64,000 nucleotides of DNA from Candidatus Aminicenantota bacterium (GTDB taxonomy: Bacteria; Acidobacteriota; Aminicenantia; Aminicenantales; Aminicenantaceae). A program made the translations under genes and the position numbers. The notes beneath the pieces are model-generated. The model saw only the letters and a list, made by a program, of their open reading frames with translations. It did no database searches and was not told where the DNA came from. Location of the stretch: contig WJMT01000129.1 of the NCBI GenBank assembly GCA_014727835.1, positions 1-64,000 on the forward strand. The letters run 5' to 3'. Shown here one piece after another: positions 8,156 through 17,249 of the stretch (position 1 is its first letter; the number at the start of each line of letters is the position of its first letter).

Positions 8156-9027
8156 AAGGAATCATTAAAGACAAAAAGAAAAAAACACCCAGCCGGTCTC
8201 CTCTGTTTGAAAAAGGGGACCTGATTCAAGACACCTCCGGTGCCAAAAGGACATCTCTGCTTCTCGGAAAGTACACCATCAAAGAAGCAGGCTCTGTGCT
8301 GAGAAAAAAGAGTTTTTACAGAGAAGCCAAAAAAAGAGGGCTCTGGCCTATTGATTTTGATCTGGATTCTTCTCAGTATCCGCCTCTGCAGAGACTGCTC
8401 ATCTATTACAAACACAAGGATCCTGACACTATCATTGTGGACTTGAAAATCAGGGAAGGTATTTTTGAATCTCAGAAAGATTTTCCCACAGAGGAGCGAA
8501 TTTCTAAATTTCTAGTCCTGGAATGGCTGACTTTGCAGAATCCCCGACAGGAATTTGGAGAACAGAAAACTCCTCTTCCGGGACAGAAATATCCCGGCTT
8601 GAACCTGGGGAAAAAAGTTCTGGACCTGTTTTACTATCTGGCTCGATTGAATAAAGATAAAGGGATCATTGCTTATCCGGCCTATTTTCACAACGCTCTT
8701 CTTTTCTCCAGATATTTTGATTTCATGTGTCCTGAAAAAAAGGCGGAAGTTGAAGCGATCAAAGACACAGTTGAGAAAATCACTTTTAAAGAATTGGCCT
8801 GGATTGTTCATCTCAACTGTTTGAGAGATCATCAAGGAAATCCATACAAGTGGGAAGCTGAAGAGATGGTTTTTCCCATAGATAAGAGGTTGAAAAACTA
8901 TTTCAGTTCAAAAAAATACAAGAGAGAAGTGAAAAAGGCCAAGGAAGAATTGAAATATTTTGTGGATTGGGACTGTTTTCACAAAAAATCGGACCGTATT
9001 CGCCGTTCTCAAAGCCAGAACTCATGA
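8152..9027 (+). CDS. Conserved-looking protein of unknown function
   Basis: 291 residues, soluble and rich in lysine and aromatic residues. No signal peptide, membrane segment or catalytic motif is recognised. Runs such as FLVLEWLTLQNPRQEFGEQ and YFHNALLFSRYFDFMCPE look like a folded domain, and the long K/R-rich tail (about residues 255-291) could bind nucleic acid. It overlaps rsmD by four bases (ATGA), so the two are probably translated together; an RNA- or translation-related role is only a guess from that link. Confidence 0.65.
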   Translation: MKGIIKDKKKKTPSRSPLFEKGDLIQDTSGAKRTSLLLGKYTIKEAGSVLRKKSFYREAKKRGLWPIDFDLDSSQYPPLQRLLIYYKHKDPDTIIVDLKIREGIFESQKDFPTEERISKFLVLEWLTLQNPRQEFGEQKTPLPGQKYPGLNLGKKVLDLFYYLARLNKDKGIIAYPAYFHNALLFSRYFDFMCPEKKAEVEAIKDTVEKITFKELAWIVHLNCLRDHQGNPYKWEAEEMVFPIDKRLKNYFSSKKYKREVKKAKEELKYFVDWDCFHKKSDRIRRSQSQNS

Positions 9028-9121
9028 ACTTTTGAAATCGCCCTAAGAACAGACTTCAGGACCTCTGGAATTTTTGCCTCAGGTTTGTTATAATGAACGC
9101 CTGATTTAGGAGTTAAAAATT

Positions 9122-9343
9122 ATGAAGAAGAAAATTCACCCTGAATACAAAGAATGTGTGGTGACATGTGCTTGCGGAAATAGTTTCAAAACCCGTTCCA
9201 GCAAAGACCAAATAAGGGTTGAAATTTGTTCGCAGTGCCATCCCTTTTTCACCGGGAAACAAAAATTTGTAGACAGCGCTGGAAGAGTTGAAAAATTCCA
9301 GAAAAAGTACGGAAAGATCTCCCGGGAAAAAAAGAAAAAATAA
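9122..9343 (+). CDS. rpmE: 50S ribosomal protein L31
   Basis: 73 residues. [20 protein letters not shown] with C-x-C and C-x-x-C (residues near 16-18 and 38-41) marks the zinc-binding form of L31. The C-terminal lysine-rich tail is typical. AGGAG at 9108-9112 is the ribosome-binding site and TATAAT at 9089-9094 a likely -10 box, so a transcription unit probably starts here and continues into prfA and prmC. Confidence 0.95.
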   Translation: MKKKIHPEYKECVVTCACGNSFKTRSSKDQIRVEICSQCHPFFTGKQKFVDSAGRVEKFQKKYGKISREKKKK

Positions 9344-9346
9344 AAC

Positions 9347-10417
9347 ATGCTCCAAGATTTAGAATCCATACGGGAGAGGTATGACCAGCTCATATCGTCC
9401 TTGTCCGATCCTGATTTCATTTCTGATCCCCAAAAAATCAAAGAGGCATCTAAAGAAAGGGCTGAGCTGGAGCCCATTGTGAAAAAATACCAGGTTTATG
9501 AGCAGACACTTAAAGAAATCAAAGGCTCCAAAGAGATCATTGAAAATCCGGAGGCTGAAGAGGAGCTCAAAGAGCTGGCCAGGGAAGAGCTGGATTCTTT
9601 AGAAAAAAAAGAGAAAAAACTTGAGGAGGAACTCAGAATCCTTCTTCTCCCTAAAGACCCCAACGATGAGAAAAATGTCATCCTGGAAATCAGAGCCGGA
9701 GCCGGGGGGGATGAAGCTTCTCTCTTTGCCCAGGACTTGTTTCGTATGTATTCCCGCTATGCTGAGAAAAAGGGCTGGAAAATGGAAATCATGAGCACCA
9801 GCTCATCCACTATCAATGGATTCAAAGAGATCATAGCCAATATCAAAGGAAAACAGGTCTATTCTCAGCTCAAGTATGAAAGCGGTGTGCACAGAGTTCA
9901 GAGAGTCCCGGAGACTGAGACCAGCGGCCGGATCCATACTTCCACTGTCACAGTTGCTGTGCTTCCAGAGGCAGATGACGTGGATGTGAAGCTGGAATCC
10001 AAAGACACCAAGATCGAAGCTTTTGGTGCCTCGGGTCCAGGAGGGCAGAATGTCAACCGAAACTATACAGCGATTCGAGTAACCCATATTCCTTCCGGTT
10101 TGGTGGTCTCCTGCCAGGATGAGAAGTCCCAGCACCGAAACAAAGAAAAAGCGCTTAAGATATTAAGGACCCGGTTGATGGATATTGCACAGAGAGAGCA
10201 GCAGGAGAAAATCTCAAAAGATCGAAAGTCTCAAGTGGGGACCGGGGAACGGAGCGAAAAGATAAGGACCTATAATTTTCCTCAATCGCGGGTCACAGAT
10301 CATAGGCTCAATATGTCGCTTCATAAACTGGAAAGCGTTCTGGACGGTGATCTGGGAGAGATCGTGAATAATTTGACTCTTTATTTTCAGACCAAGATGA
10401 TGGGAGAATCCCATTAA
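9347..10417 (+). CDS. prfA: Peptide chain release factor 1
   Basis: 356 residues. The stop-codon recognition tripeptide is P-E-T in [14 protein letters not shown] (near residue 188), the RF1-type P-x-T rather than RF2's SPF, so it should read UAA and UAG. The peptidyl-tRNA hydrolysis motif GGQ occurs near residue 233 in [10 protein letters not shown]; the usual next residue is histidine and here it is asparagine, a mild deviation. It starts three bases after rpmE and is followed by the methylase PrmC that modifies this GGQ glutamine. Confidence 0.95.
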   Translation: MLQDLESIRERYDQLISSLSDPDFISDPQKIKEASKERAELEPIVKKYQVYEQTLKEIKGSKEIIENPEAEEELKELAREELDSLEKKEKKLEEELRILLLPKDPNDEKNVILEIRAGAGGDEASLFAQDLFRMYSRYAEKKGWKMEIMSTSSSTINGFKEIIANIKGKQVYSQLKYESGVHRVQRVPETETSGRIHTSTVTVAVLPEADDVDVKLESKDTKIEAFGASGPGGQNVNRNYTAIRVTHIPSGLVVSCQDEKSQHRNKEKALKILRTRLMDIAQREQQEKISKDRKSQVGTGERSEKIRTYNFPQSRVTDHRLNMSLHKLESVLDGDLGEIVNNLTLYFQTKMMGESH

Positions 10418-10426
10418 TTTCTCACG

Positions 10427-11275
10427 ATGATGACTCTGAGAGAGCTGTACAGGGAGGGGACCTCTCTTTTAACTTGGGTGGATGAGCCGGTTCTTGAAGC
10501 CCGAGTCATTCTTTTAAAAGCAGCGGATATTTCTGAAAAGACACTGTTTTTAGATCCAGACCTTACAGTGACAGATGAGGTCAAAGACACCTATTTTCAA
10601 ATGCTCAAAAAGAGGCAGAATCACATGCCTCTGGCTTATATTACAGGAACCCAAGAATTCTGGTCCATGCTGTTTGCAGTGAGGAAAGGGGTCTTGATTC
10701 CCAGGCCAGAAACCGAAGGTCTTGTGGAAAAGGTGACGGCTCTTTGTCCTCAAAAAAATCAGATCATCATAGATGTGGGAACCGGGTGCGGGAACATTGC
10801 TTTATCTGCAGCTAAGGAATGTGCGGATTCTCAAGTGGTGGGAATCGATATCTCTAAACAAGCGGTTGACTGTGCTCAGACAAATGCCTCCTATCATAAA
10901 ATGGCCAACGTCTGTTTCATACAGGGGGACTTATTTGAACCTATGGATTCCGCCGGATTGATAAAAACATGCGGATTCATTGTATCCAATCCTCCTTATG
11001 TTTCTGAACAGGAATGGTTATCTCTGGATCCTCAGATCAGAGATCACGAACCGAAACAGGCCCTTGTTAGCGGAGAGAGGGGATATGAATTCATCCGCCG
11101 GCTGGTGTGTGAAGCTCCAAATTATTTGAAACCAGGCGGGCATCTGCTTTTTGAAATCGGACAGGGACAGGAGGAGAGAGTGCGGACTTTTTTTGACGAG
11201 ACATGGGCCCGCATTGAGATCCTCAATGACCTTGCAGGAATCCCTCGGATCTTTCTTGCCCAAAAAGCCAGTTGA
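10427..11275 (+). CDS. prmC: Release factor glutamine methyltransferase
   Basis: 282 residues. An N-terminal helical domain is followed by a Rossmann methylase with DVGTGCGNIALSAA (near residue 120) and NPPY (near 188), the motif that holds the target glutamine. IPRPETE near residue 88 is also typical of PrmC/HemK. It methylates the GGQ glutamine of release factors, and the adjacent prfA supports this. Start may be ATG 10427 or 10430. Confidence 0.94.
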   Translation: MMTLRELYREGTSLLTWVDEPVLEARVILLKAADISEKTLFLDPDLTVTDEVKDTYFQMLKKRQNHMPLAYITGTQEFWSMLFAVRKGVLIPRPETEGLVEKVTALCPQKNQIIIDVGTGCGNIALSAAKECADSQVVGIDISKQAVDCAQTNASYHKMANVCFIQGDLFEPMDSAGLIKTCGFIVSNPPYVSEQEWLSLDPQIRDHEPKQALVSGERGYEFIRRLVCEAPNYLKPGGHLLFEIGQGQEERVRTFFDETWARIEILNDLAGIPRIFLAQKAS

Positions 11276-11353
11276 GCGTGGATTTGTGGGGTGAGTTGCG
11301 TTTTGGATTCAAATGATGTATAAAAAGCCGAGGAGAAGAAGAGGAGATTGAGG

Positions 11354-12469
11354 ATGGCCGGTTCTTTGAAAGTGATGATCATTGTTGAAAACAATAGGCG
11401 CCGAAAGTCTATCAAAGATTTTCTGTCCCAATATTCATTTTTGATAGAAGAGGCATCTGAGTTTCCCAAAGCAGCGGATCAACTGTTGAGCGCCAACAGT
11501 TTTTCCATCATTCTGGTGGATTTTGAAGACAAAGATAAACAAAAACTCAGCACCATTCAAAGCATCAAGAAGTTCAATCCCGAACTTGGTATCATTGTCC
11601 TTTCAGACCAAATGGATGCCAAATTTGCGGTCTCTTTGTATAAAAAAGGAATCGTCAGCCATGTGGTCAAACCAGATAACAAATCAGGATTGTTTTCTGC
11701 AATAAAAAATGAGCTGTTGAGACAAGACCTGGTGAGAGACAACAAGATGTATCAGGAACAAATCCAAGACATCAGAAATCAGTACGAGAAAAACCTCAGA
11801 AGAGCTCTGGACCTTGAAGAAATCTATGATTCCACTTTGGAAAACCTGATGACCGCATTAGACCTGAGGGATGTGGAGACATTTGGACATTCCCGGACAG
11901 TGGCAAAATACAGCCAGGTTTTGGCTAAAATCATGGGAGTTGAAGACGTTCAAACTTTGGACAACATCAAAAAAGGAGCTTTGCTTCATGATGTGGGAAA
12001 AATCGCGATCCCGGATTCCATTCTCAAAAAGCCCGGTTCCCTGTCTGCTTCGGAATGGGACAAAATCAAACTTCATCCTTCTCTGGGATACGGACTGATT
12101 AAGGAAATCAAATTGGTTCAGGAGATCGGAAATATCATTTTGTATCATCATGAGCATTTTGATGGAAAAGGATATCCCAACAACCTGAAAAAACAGGAGA
12201 TTCCTCTGGAAGCCAGGATCTTTTCAGTTGCCGATGCTCTGGATGCCATCACATCATATCGTCCGTATCGAAAAGAGCGGGATTTTCAGTATGCCAGAGA
12301 AGAAATCCAGAGAAAATCAGAGTCTCAATTTGATCCCAAGGTGGTGGATGCCTTCTGTTCAATGGAGGTGAAAAAGTGGGAAAAGATTCGGTATGAGAGC
12401 ACCAAACTGATGCCTTTCTTTGAACACATGGCAACTGTAACCTCTAAAAAAAGCCACCCCATTCAGTAA
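11354..12469 (+). CDS. Response-regulator-like HD-GYP domain phosphodiesterase
   Basis: About 371 residues. Residues 5-120 form a receiver-like domain with an aspartate in LVDFEDKDKQ near residue 55, followed by a short coiled coil. The HD-GYP domain carries LLHDVGKIAIPD (near 210), HHEHFDGKGYP (near 265-275) and ARIFSVADALDAITSYRPYR, all intact. It should hydrolyse cyclic di-GMP to pGpG or GMP. Start at 11354 is preferred over TTG 11348 because GAGGAG lies about 7 bases upstream. It lies near a cyclase (14022-16091) and other c-di-GMP proteins. Confidence 0.9.
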   Translation: MAGSLKVMIIVENNRRRKSIKDFLSQYSFLIEEASEFPKAADQLLSANSFSIILVDFEDKDKQKLSTIQSIKKFNPELGIIVLSDQMDAKFAVSLYKKGIVSHVVKPDNKSGLFSAIKNELLRQDLVRDNKMYQEQIQDIRNQYEKNLRRALDLEEIYDSTLENLMTALDLRDVETFGHSRTVAKYSQVLAKIMGVEDVQTLDNIKKGALLHDVGKIAIPDSILKKPGSLSASEWDKIKLHPSLGYGLIKEIKLVQEIGNIILYHHEHFDGKGYPNNLKKQEIPLEARIFSVADALDAITSYRPYRKERDFQYAREEIQRKSESQFDPKVVDAFCSMEVKKWEKIRYESTKLMPFFEHMATVTSKKSHPIQ

Positions 12470-12615
12470 AACCCTCCCTGTCAATCTCACCTCTAAAGGG
12501 GAGACCTTTGCTTTGAATATCCCCCCCTTCTTTACTCCCAAAAGAGTATTGTCATAAGTGCGTGTATTGGCTATAGTTAGGCACAGATGAGATGAGTTTC
12601 AAAATGAAAGGCCTA

Positions 12616-12645
12616 TTGACACTTAAGAAAAACATGAGGTATTGT
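12616..12645 (+). promoter_or_regulatory. Possible promoter of the coiled-coil gene
   Basis: TTGACA at 12616-12621 with TATTGT at 12640-12645 at 18-base spacing. A second AT-rich candidate, TATGAT at 12645-12650, is too far. It lies about 30 bases upstream of the start at 12675. Confidence 0.45.
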
Positions 12646-12674
12646 ATGATAAAAAGGGGACAGGAGAATTGATA

Positions 12675-14030
12675 ATGGAAAAAAAAGATGCGTTTTTAAA
12701 AAATTCGACTTCTATTATAGAAGAAGTGGAAGAGCAGCTGAGTAAAGTACTGGAGCAGAGAAGGAAAAAGATTGAAGCGGAGCTGGAAGAGACCATAAAC
12801 AGGCAGAAACAAGAAGCTAAGAACAAAATCAGTGAACTCGAGAATGAAGTCAATGAAGAAAAGGAAAGTCTGAATGAATACAAAACCCTGCTCTCTAATT
12901 TTGAACAGGAAAAAAACTCTATTAAGGATGAAATCAAGTCACATCTGAACACAGTGGTGAAGCTTCAGTCAGATATCGAATCCATTACCAAAAAATCTTT
13001 GGATGAGTTGAAAACCATAGATGATTTGAATAAAAAATTGGAAAATATCAATGATGATGCACTGGGGAAATTAGCCAGTTTGAGGAAGACATTAGAAGAA
13101 AAATATGGGATCGAAGCAGAGATCCCAGAAGAGGCGGGGCCTGTAGATGAGGATTTTGACCTTGACGAAGAGCTTCAGAAACTCAATAAAATCAAAGAGC
13201 TTTTGGGAGAAAACGGAAGTCAAGTGGTTCTCTCCGATTCCCTTTCCCAGCAGTTGGAAGACAACGAGCAAGAGAATGTTGAGACAGAAGCGAAAGAAGA
13301 AGAGGAAACCGAGGTTGAAATGCAGGAAGAAGACGCTGTGCAGGGCTCAGGACTCATGACCAAAGTTGAGAGTGAGGAGGAAGAAGTCAAAACCAAAGAG
13401 GAAGGCGAAGAAAAGGCAGAAGAAGAGGCGGAAGAAGAGGAGAAAGAAGAGGCGGAAGAAGCATCTGAAATGAAAGAAGCGGTTCAGGAAGAAGAAGACA
13501 CAGAAGAGGAACAAGGAGACAAGGAAAAGGAAGAAGAAGGTCAGAGTGCCTATGATCAATTGGAAAAGTTCAGACAAACCGAGGGAAAACAAGACGAAGC
13601 CAAAGTGGTGTATTTTGAAAGCCAGGGAAAAATAACTCTGGATTGCAAACATATCATTGATTCCATTGAGCAGAGCATTGAAAGTGCGCAGGGCCATTAC
13701 AAAAAGCTGGAGGACACCAATTCACCTAAAGAGCATTTCTTCATCAAACAGGAGATCATTCAGGCGCAGGAAAACACCCGAAAACTGATCTTGAACTGCC
13801 TGAGAGTCTGTGAGATGAAAGACTGCTTTTTTCCTAGCTCCACCCGTGACATACTCAATGGGGACAAGCTGAAGAGCATTCTGGAGAGAGTGAGCATGGA
13901 AAACTGGAGCAATCAGGATGACTTCAATGCTTTTTCCGATTTTTTCAATGAATTAAAGGACGAATTTCTTTCCAAAGCCACTCCTTTTGAGGAATATACG
14001 GAATCCATATTGAAAGAATTATCAGGATAA
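12675..14030 (+). CDS. Acidic coiled-coil protein of unknown function
   Basis: 451 residues. Residues about 5-130 are heptad-rich and should form a long coiled coil. Residues about 190-300 are extremely rich in glutamate with E/K runs and are probably disordered. The last 150 residues look folded (HIIDSIEQSIESAQGHYKKLED through FNELKDEFLSKATPFEEY). No known family is recognised. ATG 12675 is chosen over 12642 because AGGAG (12662-12666) sits 8 bases before it. It converges with the GGDEF-PilZ gene, overlapping by 9 bases. A scaffold or regulator near c-di-GMP genes is possible but unproven. Confidence 0.7.
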   Translation: MEKKDAFLKNSTSIIEEVEEQLSKVLEQRRKKIEAELEETINRQKQEAKNKISELENEVNEEKESLNEYKTLLSNFEQEKNSIKDEIKSHLNTVVKLQSDIESITKKSLDELKTIDDLNKKLENINDDALGKLASLRKTLEEKYGIEAEIPEEAGPVDEDFDLDEELQKLNKIKELLGENGSQVVLSDSLSQQLEDNEQENVETEAKEEEETEVEMQEEDAVQGSGLMTKVESEEEEVKTKEEGEEKAEEEAEEEEKEEAEEASEMKEAVQEEEDTEEEQGDKEKEEEGQSAYDQLEKFRQTEGKQDEAKVVYFESQGKITLDCKHIIDSIEQSIESAQGHYKKLEDTNSPKEHFFIKQEIIQAQENTRKLILNCLRVCEMKDCFFPSSTRDILNGDKLKSILERVSMENWSNQDDFNAFSDFFNELKDEFLSKATPFEEYTESILKELSG

Positions 14031-16091
14031 AGAGCTCACATATTTTTTCAGCATCTTTTTGTTCTCTAGAGACATTTTTGTGAATTCGATCCCAGCATAA
14101 TAATGCGAAAGATGCCCGTTTCCCTTGTGTGAATAGATCACCTGGCCCTTGCATTCAAAGGCTTTGTTGCCCAGAACAAGAATAAGGTCTAAGTCTTTGT
14201 GGGGCTTGATCAGGAAATTGCTGGCCACCTTCACTCCTCCCTGGCTGATGTTGATGGTTTTGGTGGCTTCATGGCCTTTTTTGTTCTTATAGATGAGGGG
14301 AACAGATGAGTAATACCGGGTGTGTTTTCTTTTTTCTTCCGGGATTTGCTTTGAGTCTGGCTGTTGGGGGCTTGAATTCTGATTCTGTTTTGAAATCCGA
14401 TGGTGATATATGGATATTCTGTTTTTATCCCAGGTGGTTTGATCTTTATTTTCTGAGACAGGAGTTCTTTTTCCCTTTGCTTCTGCTAAGGCCTGGTCTG
14501 CTTCATTGACTAGGTTTTTCAAGTTTTCTCTGTTGATGGACTTCGGTGATGTGAATTTGTCTTTAAAAAAGTTGGTGATACCGAAACTCATAGTCAAGTT
14601 ATCTCTGGGCTGGATTTCCTGGTTTTCAAAATAAGCCTCTTCAACATTTTTTCGGATCCTGTCTGTGAATATCAAGGCTTCGTCTTCATTTTCGAGTCCG
14701 GATAAAAAGAAGAGAAATTCTTCTCCACCATAGCGGCAGAGAAAATCTTCCTCACGTGTGGAAGCTTTGAGGATGCTCCCTAGTTTTCTTAACAGTCGAT
14801 TTCCTGATTCATGTCCCAGTTTGTCGTTGTAGTTTTTGAACCAGTCCACATCTCCCATGACCAGAGCATAGGTTCCGGCTTCTCGGTGTCTTTTGTTTTC
14901 CTGTTTGATTTTTTGAATGATTTTTTCGAAAAAAGGATCAGGCCGCAGTAATCCGGTCAGAGGATCATACTGGATCAAGTTGAGCTTTGTGATGGCAATG
15001 GCAATGTGTTCACTGATGTGGACCAATATGTCCTGGTCGATCTGATCAAATCCCTGTGGGTCGAAGTGATGGTGTTTTTTTTCTTTTTGCTTGTTATAGA
15101 CTTCAAGGATTCCAATCAGTTGGTTTTTATAAATGATAGGGATGCACATGATGCTGAAGAGAGGTGAATTCAGCTGCTCCCTGTAGCGGGAGACAATGCT
15201 GTCATCTGTGTTGATCTCTGTTTTTCGAAAGATTTTGGTGAGCCGCGCTGACTTGGCTGCAAAGTCGTCATCATTGAGATGTACGATGTGTTTGGTGAAG
15301 TCCACATGAGAAAGGATGGAATCATCCCATACCAGCGGTTTTAAATATTTGCCTGAGGAGTGATTTTCTTCAAGAATGTAAATTGTGGTTCCGCTGGCAT
15401 TGATGAGCTCTTTGATTTCATAGATGGTGTCGATAAGACTGGTGACATCATTAGCCATGTAAAGCTTTTTCAGAAGGATTTCGATCTTGAGTCTTTCTTT
15501 TTTGTAATGGTCATATTTGGCTTGATAGGCGACGCGCTTTTCCATCTCTTTGACAATGGACGAACGGATGAATTTTTTTATCTGTTTTATTTCCCGGAAC
15601 GCTTTTTTGTAGTCAATCTCTTTTCTTTCCGAAGCTTTTCTCAATGTTTGGATCTCATGATGCAGATGGGAATGGTTGGAGGCGGTTTCCAGTGTCCGTT
15701 TGAATAACTTTTTGTTGTTCTCGGATTGAGAAAAGAGATAGGTGGCCACAAACCTATTCTGAGGCCATCCTCTGGCTGTGCTGATGATTTCATTCTGGGA
15801 ATAACCGGTGATGATAAGGCTGGTGTTTTTATTAAAGATTTCCTGAAGAAGAGTGTATCCGGCTAAAGAGTTATCTGCGATCAGGACATTGAAGGATATT
15901 GTTTTCGCCAGGGAGGCTGCTTTTTCCAAATTGGGGGCATAGAGAACACGTCCTGAATCAGCACAAAGCTCGTCCAATAACAGAGCTTGGTCACCGCTTT
16001 TGTTGAGGATAAGGATGTTGTTTGGAAAGCTAGTACGCTGATAACGGTAGCTGTTCAGAAAAGAACTGATTTGCTTTTTGCTTTTATCCAA
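14022..16091 (-). CDS. Diguanylate cyclase with receiver-like, GAF, GGDEF and PilZ domains
   Basis: 689 residues. Order: a receiver-like N-terminus (about 20-130), coiled coil (130-200), GAF domain (about 205-375), GGDEF domain with RYGGEEF intact near residue 450, linker, and C-terminal PilZ domain (about 585-689) with RKHTR and NISQGGVKV, the two motifs that bind cyclic di-GMP. It should make cyclic di-GMP and also sense it in the same chain, perhaps as feedback or as a local effector. No membrane segment is seen. Its 3' end overlaps the convergent coiled-coil gene. Confidence 0.9.
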   Translation of the reverse strand: MDKSKKQISSFLNSYRYQRTSFPNNILILNKSGDQALLLDELCADSGRVLYAPNLEKAASLAKTISFNVLIADNSLAGYTLLQEIFNKNTSLIITGYSQNEIISTARGWPQNRFVATYLFSQSENNKKLFKRTLETASNHSHLHHEIQTLRKASERKEIDYKKAFREIKQIKKFIRSSIVKEMEKRVAYQAKYDHYKKERLKIEILLKKLYMANDVTSLIDTIYEIKELINASGTTIYILEENHSSGKYLKPLVWDDSILSHVDFTKHIVHLNDDDFAAKSARLTKIFRKTEINTDDSIVSRYREQLNSPLFSIMCIPIIYKNQLIGILEVYNKQKEKKHHHFDPQGFDQIDQDILVHISEHIAIAITKLNLIQYDPLTGLLRPDPFFEKIIQKIKQENKRHREAGTYALVMGDVDWFKNYNDKLGHESGNRLLRKLGSILKASTREEDFLCRYGGEEFLFFLSGLENEDEALIFTDRIRKNVEEAYFENQEIQPRDNLTMSFGITNFFKDKFTSPKSINRENLKNLVNEADQALAEAKGKRTPVSENKDQTTWDKNRISIYHHRISKQNQNSSPQQPDSKQIPEEKRKHTRYYSSVPLIYKNKKGHEATKTINISQGGVKVASNFLIKPHKDLDLILVLGNKAFECKGQVIYSHKGNGHLSHYYAGIEFTKMSLENKKMLKKYVSSLS

Positions 16092-16227
16092 AACGATTTA
16101 ACCTTAGCATATATTATACTTATTCAGAAACTGATGCCAACAATCAGATCAGTATCCTCTTTTAGCCCACTCAATTTATAGCCATTTTTTCCCCTTGAGT
16201 CAACCCTTTTCTTAAATACAGGCAATT

Positions 16228-16261
16228 AAATACGGGGACACAATACCTATTTACCTTATTT
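16228..16261 (+). repeat. 34-bp repeat, left end of RAYT element
   Basis: Identical to 7072-7105 over 34 bases and inverted relative to 17037-17069. Confidence 0.93.
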
Positions 16262-16263
16262 CC

Positions 16264-16929
16264 TCATGAGTTTTTTTTTGGCTGCCTTCCTGGTTTTCTT
16301 TTCATTAATCTTCTCCCTGTTATTTTTTCTGCTTTTCTTATGAATTTTTTACTTCCTAATGGTCGTCCGGATTTGGCATGTTTTCTGATTAATATTTGAT
16401 CTTCTTGTGTTTCTTTTTGCTGTAAATAACTCCTCCAGTCTTTTATATCAGAGAGAAGATAAAAATCTGAAATCAGTTTGTCGTGCTCTTTATTGATATG
16501 TGCTTTGGCACTTGACCAAGAATAATCTCCGGCGTTATTAACCAATCCAGCTCTGACTGGATTGCGTTCGATGTATCGAACTGCATGATAAACATGATCG
16601 TCATCCATGGGATAAGAGAGAAATCTACCCTGCCATAGATAACCTTTCCAATCATTTCGAATATTTATTGTAGTTGTGTATTTTCTATGAAGTTCCCCAA
16701 CAGCTTTGGCAAGACTTGTGGGTTTTGGTGGAACTGCAATGAAATGTACATGATTATTCATTAAACAGTAGCACCATACTGCGACATTTTCCTTTTTTAT
16801 ATGGTAATTGAGAAGATGAAGATAGAACTTTTTGTCATTATCCTGAAAAAAAACAGTTTGACGACGATTTCCCCGTTGAATGATGTGATGGGGGCATCCT
16901 GGAATGACCACTCGAGCAATACGTCCCAT
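16264..16929 (-). CDS. REP-associated tyrosine transposase (RAYT, Y1_Tnp family)
   Basis: 221 residues. MGRIARVVIPGCPHHIIQRG is the typical RAYT start, which places the start at 16929 rather than the longer reading from 16974. MNNHVHFIA (near residue 60) supplies the HUH-type metal-binding histidines, and YHAVRYIERNPVRAGLV (near residue 115) carries the expected catalytic tyrosine region. These single-strand nucleases act on REP-type hairpins. The lysine-rich tail GRRLMKRKPGRQPKK is common in the group. It appears full length. Confidence 0.9.
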   Translation of the reverse strand: MGRIARVVIPGCPHHIIQRGNRRQTVFFQDNDKKFYLHLLNYHIKKENVAVWCYCLMNNHVHFIAVPPKPTSLAKAVGELHRKYTTTINIRNDWKGYLWQGRFLSYPMDDDHVYHAVRYIERNPVRAGLVNNAGDYSWSSAKAHINKEHDKLISDFYLLSDIKDWRSYLQQKETQEDQILIRKHAKSGRPLGSKKFIRKAEKITGRRLMKRKPGRQPKKNS

Positions 16930-17036
16930 GTAATATTTGACGAAAAAAAAGTCTGGTATTCTCAATAATGGCAAACAATATAAATTTATTTAAAAAAAAG
17001 TGTTAACAGGTATGACTGTGCTGTGTTTATTTTAAG

Positions 17037-17069
17037 AATAAGGTAAATAGGTATTGTGTCCCCGTATTT
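17037..17069 (-). repeat. 34-bp repeat, right end of RAYT element
   Basis: Reverse complement of 16228-16261 over 33 bases. Confidence 0.93.
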
Positions 17070-17149
17070 TTCTCTGCATTTTTCTGTATTCATTATATGG
17101 ATTTGATAAATTGGATTGATTGATTTATATTGATATTCTGTGAATTTGT

Positions 17150-17222
17150 GCGCCTGTAGCTCAGTGGATAGAGTGTCGGTCTCCGGAACCGAAGGTCGCG
17201 GGTTCGAATCCCGCCGGGCGTA
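17150..17222 (+). tRNA. tRNA-Arg (anticodon CCG)
   Basis: Cloverleaf with acceptor stem GCGCCTG/CGGGCGT, anticodon stem TCGGT/ACCGA around loop CTCCGGA, and T arm GCGGG-TTCGAAT-CCCGC. The anticodon CCG reads CGG. CCA is not encoded. A T-run follows at 17224-17231, probably the terminator. Confidence 0.95.
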
Positions 17223-17249
17223 CTTTTTTTTATTCTGGCAAAAAAGTGG

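Larger units (their letters stand above)
16228..17069 (-). mobile_element. RAYT-type element bounded by perfect inverted 34-bp repeats
   Basis: The left end (16228-16261) and right end (17037-17069) are inverted copies of one sequence beginning AAATACGGGGACACAATACC. Between them lies one gene for a REP-associated tyrosine transposase. Three solo copies of the same repeat lie at 7072-7105, 17287-17320 and 21624-21657. The arrangement matches the known RAYT/REP pattern, where a domesticated IS200-like transposase is linked to dispersed short repeats. Confidence 0.85.

Noticed and set aside
13347-13697. Minus-strand hydrophobic frame rich in phenylalanine and leucine
   Set aside because: It is the antisense of a Glu/Lys-rich region, which always reads as Phe/Leu; not a membrane protein.
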